Positions 24,440 to 29,515 of a stretch of 29,515 nucleotides of DNA are shown here, piece after piece. Every line of letters starts with the position of its first letter. Positions within the stretch are counted from its first letter, which is position 1. Origin of the DNA: PZPK01 sp963974595 (GTDB lineage: Bacteria > Pseudomonadota > Gammaproteobacteria > Pseudomonadales > Oleiphilaceae); NCBI GenBank assembly GCA_963974595.1, contig CAXBDA010000035.1:1-29515 (forward strand), read 5' to 3'. The notes under the pieces are model-generated. The model was not told the origin of the DNA. It made no database searches and worked only from the letters and a program-made list of their open reading frames with translations. The translations under genes were made by a program, and so were the position numbers.

Positions 24440-24916
24440 TCAGTTTGAGCATTGTTCTCTTATTTGTTGCAGGTAGGTTTGTTTTTTGTTTTCTATTTCA
24501 GTGGGTGTTAAGTAACGTATTACTCCGCCGTTTTTGCTGAGCCTGATACGGTTGTTTTCTTGAAGGGTTTTTAGGTTGTTGCGAATGTTTTGGCATTGAG
24601 CGTCGAGTTCTCTTTTTTGAGTCTCGGATTGCAGTTTTTCCGCTTGTGTTTGAAGCTCTTTTGCCTTGTCTTGGTCTAAGCGCTGGGCGGCGCTTTGTGG
24701 TGATTCCCTTTCTTGGCTTTGAAAAGTTGTTTTGATGTCGAGTTTCTCGCTAAGCATTTCATTGGGTTTAATGTCTGAATAGTGAGTGTTGCCGTATTTG
24801 TCTGTCCATTTATAAACTTCCGCCTGACAATAAAATGATGCGCTTAAGAGTATGATGGCTGAATAAAAAACACCTTTAATGGAGGGTTGTAAGAGTTTTG
24901 TGACTAAATAGTGCAT
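24440..24916 (-). CDS. DUF4124 domain-containing secreted protein
   Basis: A 158-residue protein with an N-terminal signal peptide: hydrophobic core GVFYSAIILLSASFYCQA at about 15-32 and probable cleavage after QA, giving a mature periplasmic or envelope protein. The mature start AEVYKWTDKYGNTHYSD is the DUF4124 motif, common in gammaproteobacterial envelope proteins of unknown role. Residues ~65-120 are rich in Q, E, K and A and look like a coiled coil. Two cysteines in the mature part (QCQN and EQCSN) could form a disulphide. ATG 24916 is well supported by GAGGAAA eight bases upstream (24925-24931). It is a single gene. No specific function can be assigned. Confidence 0.82.
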   Translation of the reverse strand: MHYLVTKLLQPSIKGVFYSAIILLSASFYCQAEVYKWTDKYGNTHYSDIKPNEMLSEKLDIKTTFQSQERESPQSAAQRLDQDKAKELQTQAEKLQSETQKRELDAQCQNIRNNLKTLQENNRIRLSKNGGVIRYLTPTEIENKKQTYLQQIREQCSN

Positions 24917-25310
24917 GTTTAATATTTCCTCTTAATCGGCTGCAAATCTAAACTAACTATAAACCATGATCGACGTTTTGGCTGAAAATTGATTAAATAA
25001 GGCTAAAACAAAAGAAAAGTCTGTATTTCTTGTTGACTCTGTTTATTAAGGTGTCAGAATTGTTGGTTGCTTTTTCTAGGGTTTTACACGAGTCGTTTAA
25101 TTACGCTAATAGTATCCCCAAGTGAATTTTGCCGGCTTTTTTGGCAGCAGCGAATGCAACTCGGTATTTCATAAAACATATCAGGTTGGGCGAAACTCCG
25201 CGCCATTTTGCTACATAAATTTGCTAGATTGTATCCAGTAGGCTTCCAAAAGAAGTTAGAGTTAACTCGGATTAAGCTTCCAACTAACTAATTAATAGAA
25301 GGTAATTATC
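24917..25310. other. 394-base intergenic region upstream of ilvI
   Basis: Divergent spacer between the DUF4124 gene and the ilv cluster. I looked for a branched-chain leader peptide (a short ORF rich in Leu, Val and Ile before a terminator) and a T-box and found neither. A weak inverted repeat, TGCC/GGCA with a T-rich loop, lies near 25129-25145. The rest shows nothing I can name apart from the candidate promoter listed separately. Confidence 0.6.
25083..25112 (+). promoter_or_regulatory. Candidate promoter for the ilv cluster
   Basis: TTTACA (25083-25088, five of six consensus) and TAATAG (25107-25112, three of six) are separated by 18 bases. This would leave a leader of almost 190 bases before ilvI. 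Weak evidence from motif match only. Confidence 0.28.
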
Positions 25311-27032
25311 GTGGAGCTATTATCTGGCGCCGATATGATTACTCGTTTTTTACAAGACGAGGGTGTCGAAAAGATATACGGTTATCCTGGCGGTGCGGCG
25401 CTTCATATCTATGATGCGTTGTTTAGGCAGGATAAGGTAGAACATATTTTGGTTCGTCATGAGCAAGCGGCTGTTCATATGGCGGACGGTTATGCACGTG
25501 CATCGGGCAAAGCTGGTGTTGTTTTGGTGACCTCTGGTCCTGGGGCAACAAATACCATTACGGGCATTGCAACTGCATTTATGGATTCTGTTCCTATGGT
25601 GGTGTTGTGCGGGCAGGTGCCATCAAACTTGATTGGTGAGGATGCGTTTCAAGAAACTGACATGATGGGGGTCTCGCGCCCTATCGTTAAGCATAATATG
25701 GCAATTAGGCATCCTTCAGAAATTCCTGAGGTTTTAAAGAAGGCTTTTTATATTGCTGAGTCTGGTCGTCCTGGTCCGGTGGTTGTTGATATACCAAAAG
25801 ACATGACAGCGCCCAATGAGCGTTTTGAGTATGTTTACCCTAAAAAGATTAAACTAAGATCTTATTCTCCGCCCGTTCGGGGTCACTCAGGTCAGATTAA
25901 AAAGGCAGTCGACATGCTGCTTGCAGCAAAAAGGCCTGTTATTTACGCTGGTGGTGGTGTGATTTTAGGTCGAGCATCTGATCGTTTGGTGAGATTGGTA
26001 GATACGCTTAATTATCCTGTCACGAATACTTTGATGGGCTTAGGTGGTTATCCTGGTACGGGTAAGAACAGCTTGGGTATGCTTGGTATGCATGGCAGTT
26101 ATGAAGCAAATGAAGCCATGCATAACGCCGATTTAGTATTAGCTGTCGGCGCTAGGTTTGATGATCGAGTCACTAACGGGACTGATAAGTTTTGTCCCGG
26201 TGCTCGAATTGTTCATATCGATATAGATCCGGCAAACATAGCTAAGACAGTTAAAGTTGATGTGCCTATTGTCGGGCCTGTTTTATCTGTTTTGGATGAT
26301 ATGTTGGCGCTTATTGCTGAATCAGACATTAAACCTGATGCGACAGCAATTAATGCTTGGTGGGAAAAGATAGAGCTATGGCGTCAGCGCCATGGGGGGT
26401 GCTACGAAGCGTCTACCGAAGACAGCATTAAGCCTCAGGCTGCTATCGAAGCGCTCTATCGTGCCACAAAGGGAGATGCATATGTAACCTCTGATGTTGG
26501 TCAGCATCAGATGTTTGCTGCACAATATTATAAGTTTGATAAACCTAATCGTTGGATTAACTCTGGTGGTTTGGGGACAATGGGATTTGGTTTGCCAGCG
26601 GCGATGGGTATTAAGCTTCATTATCCAGATGCGGAAGTGGTTTGTGTGACGGGTGAAGGGAGTATTCAGATGAATATTCAAGAGCTCTCAACGTGTAAGC
26701 AGTACAATCTTCCTGTTAAAGTGCTGATATTAAATAACCAGTCTTTGGGGATGGTGAAACAGTGGCAGGATATGAACTACGAAGCGCGACATTCTCATTC
26801 ATATATGGACTCTCTTCCAGATTTTGAAAAGCTGTTGGAATCCTATGGGCATGTTGGTTTAACGGTTCGAAAGTTGAGTGAGCTTGATGCGACGATGGAA
26901 AAGGCGTTTGCAATGAAAGACCGCTTAGTGTTTATAAATGTCTATGTTGACCCAAAAGAGCATGTTTATCCTATGCAAATTGCTAAGGGTTCAATGAAAG
27001 ATATGTGGTTGAGCAAAACGGAGAGGACTTAA
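25311..27032 (+). CDS. ilvI: Acetolactate synthase large subunit
   Basis: The catalytic subunit of acetohydroxyacid synthase (573 aa), a ThDP enzyme making acetolactate and acetohydroxybutyrate for valine, leucine and isoleucine. Markers: YGYPGGAALHIYDAL, the catalytic glutamate E51 in RHEQAAVHMADG, the central FAD-binding domain with GMLGMHGSYEAN and RFDDRVTN, and the ThDP motif. That motif reads G-E449-G followed 24 residues later by N475-N476, so the usual aspartate is glutamate; I recall the same GEG in Pseudomonas. The end, HVYPMQI ... MWLSKTERT, is like E. coli IlvI. Start GTG 25311 has AGAAGG eight bases upstream. Three bases separate it from ilvH. Confidence 0.95.
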   Translation: MELLSGADMITRFLQDEGVEKIYGYPGGAALHIYDALFRQDKVEHILVRHEQAAVHMADGYARASGKAGVVLVTSGPGATNTITGIATAFMDSVPMVVLCGQVPSNLIGEDAFQETDMMGVSRPIVKHNMAIRHPSEIPEVLKKAFYIAESGRPGPVVVDIPKDMTAPNERFEYVYPKKIKLRSYSPPVRGHSGQIKKAVDMLLAAKRPVIYAGGGVILGRASDRLVRLVDTLNYPVTNTLMGLGGYPGTGKNSLGMLGMHGSYEANEAMHNADLVLAVGARFDDRVTNGTDKFCPGARIVHIDIDPANIAKTVKVDVPIVGPVLSVLDDMLALIAESDIKPDATAINAWWEKIELWRQRHGGCYEASTEDSIKPQAAIEALYRATKGDAYVTSDVGQHQMFAAQYYKFDKPNRWINSGGLGTMGFGLPAAMGIKLHYPDAEVVCVTGEGSIQMNIQELSTCKQYNLPVKVLILNNQSLGMVKQWQDMNYEARHSHSYMDSLPDFEKLLESYGHVGLTVRKLSELDATMEKAFAMKDRLVFINVYVDPKEHVYPMQIAKGSMKDMWLSKTERT

Positions 27033-27035
27033 AGT

Positions 27036-27527
27036 ATGCGTCGTATTATTTCTGTTTTGTTAGAAAATGAGCCGGGTGCTTTGTCTCGCGTGGTTGGGTT
27101 GTTCTCTCAGCGTAATTACAATATTGAGACTTTAACGGTCGCACCTACTGAAGATAGTTCTTTGTCGCGTTTGACGGTAACAACAAGTGGCTCTGACAAG
27201 GTGATTGAGCAGATCACTAAACAGCTTAACAAATTAGTTGAAGTGGTTAAGTTGGTTGATTTAACGGAAGGTGCGCATATCGAGCGTGAGCTGATGTTAG
27301 TTAAAGTGAAAGCTATTGGTGCACAAAGGGCTGAAGTGAAGCGCTCAGTCGATATTTTTCGTGGCCAGATTGTGGATGTTAGTAGTTCTGTCTATACCAT
27401 TCAGTTAACTGGAAATAGTGAAAAGTTGGATTCGTTTATCAATGCGATTGCCGAAAATGGTGTTCTGGAGGTTGTTAGAACAGGTGTTTCTGGTATTGCT
27501 AGAGGTGAGAAGGTTTTGAGCTTGTAG
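27036..27527 (+). CDS. ilvH: Acetolactate synthase small (regulatory) subunit
   Basis: A 163-residue regulatory subunit that activates IlvI and confers valine feedback. The N-terminal ACT domain (about 1-75) begins MRRIISVLLENEPGALSRVVGLFSQR-like and contains NYNIETLTVAPTED; the C-terminal half has ERELMLVKVKA and DSFINAIAENGVLEVVRTG. E. coli IlvH is also 163 aa. ATG 27036 lies three bases after the ilvI stop, with GAGAGGA shortly upstream, so the two are translated from one message. Valine inhibition is known for the family; nothing in the sequence suggests it is lost. Confidence 0.95.
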   Translation: MRRIISVLLENEPGALSRVVGLFSQRNYNIETLTVAPTEDSSLSRLTVTTSGSDKVIEQITKQLNKLVEVVKLVDLTEGAHIERELMLVKVKAIGAQRAEVKRSVDIFRGQIVDVSSSVYTIQLTGNSEKLDSFINAIAENGVLEVVRTGVSGIARGEKVLSL

Positions 27528-27597
27528 GTATCTATGGGTTTGTCTTTTTAGTTTAAAATTAATGCCAGTATTATGGCCTGATATTTAGAGGAAAATC

Positions 27598-28608
27598 ATG
27601 CAAGTTTATTACGATAAAGATTGTGATATATCGATAATCAAAGGAAAAAAAGTTTCAATTATTGGTTACGGCTCTCAGGGGCATGCTCATGCATGTAATT
27701 TAAAAGACTCTGGTGTAGATGTTACGGTTGGGTTGAGAGCGAATTCATCATCGGTAGCGAAAGCGGAGGCTCATGGTTTGGTTGTTAAGCCTGTCGCAGA
27801 AGCGGTTGCAAGTGCTGATGTTGTCATGATATTGACACCTGATGAGTTTCAATCAGCTTTGTATAGAGATGAAGTTGAGCCGAATTTGAAAAAAGGTGCA
27901 ACGTTGGCTTTCGCTCACGGTTTTGCTATTCACTATAATCAAGTTGTCCCAAGAGCTGATCTTGATGTCATTATGATTGCTCCCAAGGCGCCAGGTCATA
28001 CGGTTCGTTCTGAATTTGTAAAGGGTGGTGGTATTCCTGATTTAGTGGCTATTTATCAGGATGCAACAGGTGAGGCTAAGAAGCTGGCTTTATCCTATGC
28101 GTGTGGTGTTGGTGGTGGTAGAACGGGTATTATCGAAACTACCTTTAAAGATGAGACAGAAACTGACTTGTTTGGTGAGCAGGCTGTACTTTGTGGTGGT
28201 GCTGTAGAGCTTGTTAAGATGGGTTTCGAGACGCTTACTGAGGCGGGTTATGCGCCTGAAATGGCATATTTTGAGTGTTTGCATGAATTGAAGCTTATTG
28301 TAGACTTAATGTATGAGGGTGGTATTGCGAATATGAACTATTCTATATCCAATAATGCAGAATATGGCGAGTATGTGACTGGGCCTGAGGTTATTAATGA
28401 GCAGTCGCGCGAAGCTATGCGTAATGCGCTGAAGCGTATTCAAAATGGCGAATATGCTAAGATGTTTATCTCTGAGGGCGCAACTAACTACCCTTCGATG
28501 ACTGCTTATAGGCGAAATAATGCGGCTCACCCAATCGAGCAGGTTGGTGAGAAGTTGCGTGGAATGATGCCTTGGATTAATAAAATTGTTGATAAATCTA
28601 AAAATTAG
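27598..28608 (+). CDS. ilvC: Ketol-acid reductoisomerase
   Basis: The second enzyme of branched-chain amino acid synthesis, an NADPH-dependent Mg2+ isomeroreductase. The 336-residue length is that of short class I enzymes. The Rossmann loop reads GYGSQGHAHACNLKDSG, followed by VGLR and the segment with S-S-S that usually binds the NADPH phosphate. AHGFAIHYNQV, MIAPKAPGHTVRSEF and the metal-binding ETTFKDETETDLFGEQAVLCGG (D and E ligands) are all present, as are YFECLHELKLIVDLMYEGG and ISNNAEYG. ATG 27598 has AGAGGAAAA just upstream. It is 70 bases after ilvH and is followed by a terminator that overlaps the leader of pssA. Confidence 0.96.
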   Translation: MQVYYDKDCDISIIKGKKVSIIGYGSQGHAHACNLKDSGVDVTVGLRANSSSVAKAEAHGLVVKPVAEAVASADVVMILTPDEFQSALYRDEVEPNLKKGATLAFAHGFAIHYNQVVPRADLDVIMIAPKAPGHTVRSEFVKGGGIPDLVAIYQDATGEAKKLALSYACGVGGGRTGIIETTFKDETETDLFGEQAVLCGGAVELVKMGFETLTEAGYAPEMAYFECLHELKLIVDLMYEGGIANMNYSISNNAEYGEYVTGPEVINEQSREAMRNALKRIQNGEYAKMFISEGATNYPSMTAYRRNNAAHPIEQVGEKLRGMMPWINKIVDKSKN

Positions 28609-28632
28609 TCAGTAATTTAAGTTATATTATAT

Positions 28633-28667
28633 AAAGCTCTCAAGTCCTTAGGCTTGAGAGCTTTTTT
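28633..28667 (+). terminator. Intrinsic terminator between ilvC and pssA
   Basis: AAAGCTCTCAAG (28633-28644) pairs with CTTGAGAGCTTT (28653-28664) around an eight-base loop, with T through 28667. It is 24 bases past the ilvC stop and ends only four bases before the GGAG that serves pssA. Confidence 0.82.
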
Positions 28668-28681
28668 GTATGGAGAAAAAA

Positions 28682-29455
28682 ATGGAAGAGAAAAAAAGTG
28701 AGTCTGAGTCGTTAGGTGATTCAGAAGTGCAAAAAAATAAAACAAAATTGGGTCGGGGGATTTATTTGCTACCTAATTTGTTCACCACAGCCTCGTTGTT
28801 CTCTGGTTTTTATGCGATTGTGGCGGCAATGAATGGAAATTTTGATAATGCCGCAGTCGCTATTTTTATATCAATGATACTTGATGGCTTGGATGGGCGA
28901 GTTGCGAGAATGACAAACACTCAGAGTGCGTTTGGTGCTGAGTATGATAGTTTGGTGGATATGGTCGCTTTTGGCGTCGCTCCTGCTCTTGTTGCTTTCA
29001 CAATGAATTTGCAAACATTAGGTAATGTTGGTTGGATTGCTACATTTATATATGTGGCAGGCGCTGCTTTACGTTTAGCTAGATTTAATACCCAGATGGA
29101 TGTGGTGGACAAGAAGTACTTTATTGGCTTGCCTAGCCCGTCAGCAGCAGCGATTGTGGCTGGTTTTGTGTGGGCTACGCATGGGTATGAGCAGACAATG
29201 GCTCTAACGCTATTGACGATGGTTGTGGTTGCGTCTTCTGGTGTGTTGATGGTGAGCAATGTTAAATACTATTCTTTCAAGGAATTTGATATGAAGAAGA
29301 GTGTGCCATTTACTGCGCTGTTAATTATGGTCTTGGTGTTTGCTGTTATCGCTCTGGAGCCGTCTTTGGTTCTGTTTGGGGCATTTATGATTTACGTCTT
29401 GTCTGGGCCGGTAGGTTGGGTTCTTGGGCGGAAAAAGAAAGCTGTTGAAATCTAA
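28682..29455 (+). CDS. pssA: CDP-diacylglycerol-serine O-phosphatidyltransferase
   Basis: Makes phosphatidylserine from CDP-diacylglycerol and serine, the precursor of phosphatidylethanolamine. The 257-residue integral membrane protein belongs to the CDP-alcohol phosphatidyltransferase family: the signature D68-x2-D71-G72-x2-A75-R76-x8-G85-x3-D89-x3-D93 is complete. This is the subclass II enzyme of Bacillus and Pseudomonas, not the phospholipase D-like PssA of E. coli. About six hydrophobic helices follow a charged N-terminus of ~25 residues rich in K, E and S. ATG 28682 has GGAG at 28672-28675 with six-base spacing; the ATG at 28670 overlaps that site and is rejected. The gene follows ilvC as in Pseudomonas. 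Its transcription start is unclear because a terminator lies directly upstream. Confidence 0.92.
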   Translation: MEEKKSESESLGDSEVQKNKTKLGRGIYLLPNLFTTASLFSGFYAIVAAMNGNFDNAAVAIFISMILDGLDGRVARMTNTQSAFGAEYDSLVDMVAFGVAPALVAFTMNLQTLGNVGWIATFIYVAGAALRLARFNTQMDVVDKKYFIGLPSPSAAAIVAGFVWATHGYEQTMALTLLTMVVVASSGVLMVSNVKYYSFKEFDMKKSVPFTALLIMVLVFAVIALEPSLVLFGAFMIYVLSGPVGWVLGRKKKAVEI

Positions 29456-29515
29456 ATGTTGTTCGATTTACAAAGAGAAACATAAAAGTTTTGATAAAAG
29501 TAAAAAAGACTATTG

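Noticed and set aside
25033..25061. TTGACT as -35 of an ilv promoter
   Set aside because: At 17-base spacing the -10 would be AGAATT, a poor match; the TTTACA/TAATAG pair further down is somewhat better though still weak.
25125..25250. Leader peptide controlling ilvI by attenuation
   Set aside because: Short frames here (for example ATG CAA CTC GGT ATT TCA TAA at about 25154, or a 40-codon GTG frame) are not enriched in Leu, Val or Ile codons and no terminator follows before ilvI.
29456..29515. Start of another gene at the window end
   Set aside because: Only A/T-rich sequence without a supported start codon or ribosome site is visible in the last 60 bases.

Overview
The window is a housekeeping stretch of a bacterial chromosome, almost certainly from a gammaproteobacterium of moderately low G+C. 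Protein families and gene order match gammaproteobacteria: a nudF-yqiB-cpdA-yqiA block, an rppH-ptsP block, a priA-argS-SPOR-hslV-hslU block next to rpmE and a short malic enzyme, and an ilvI-ilvH-ilvC-pssA block. The last two arrangements are, from memory, Pseudomonas-like. A split glycine decarboxylase (gcvPA/gcvPB) would fit a sulfur- or methyl-oxidising or hydrocarbon-degrading marine lineage, but I cannot name the genus from sequence alone. I see no tRNA, rRNA, IS element, prophage or CRISPR array, and no block that looks foreign.

Layout. 1-2324 (+): end of nudF (ADP-ribose pyrophosphatase), a DUF1249/YqiB protein, cpdA (cAMP phosphodiesterase) and yqiA (esterase), with 4-base stop/start overlaps at two junctions. 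2522-7058 (+): glycine cleavage genes gcvT, gcvH, gcvPA and gcvPB, ended by a strong bidirectional terminator. 7150-8016 (-): an HDOD-domain protein. 8185-9372 (+): an RlmI-type rRNA methyltransferase. 9422-11076 (-): an HAD-IB phosphatase followed by an imelysin-like lipoprotein. 11261-15420 (+): rppH, ptsP and a patatin-like protein whose expected serine nucleophile is an asparagine. 15540-22378 (-): priA, argS, SPOR protein, hslV and hslU. 22633-24387 (+): rpmE and the malic enzyme. 24440-24916 (-): DUF4124 protein. 25311-29455 (+): ilvI, ilvH, ilvC and pssA.

Functionally the region covers nucleotide housekeeping and cAMP turnover, one-carbon supply from glycine, RNA 5'-end processing and PEP-dependent nitrogen-type PTS signalling, ATP-dependent proteolysis (HslUV), replication restart, arginine charging, pyruvate/malate exchange, branched-chain amino acid synthesis and the first committed step to phosphatidylethanolamine. 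Convergent gene pairs are separated by perfect or near-perfect hairpins.

I found no convincing new biological system. Points worth a second look: the patatin-like protein with N55 in the nucleophile elbow; a hairpin between gcvH and gcvPA with a competing upstream pairing; a terminator immediately in front of the pssA ribosome binding site; a double hairpin behind hslU; a 29-codon ORF overlapping the rppH start; and an imelysin-like lipoprotein paired with a phosphatase.
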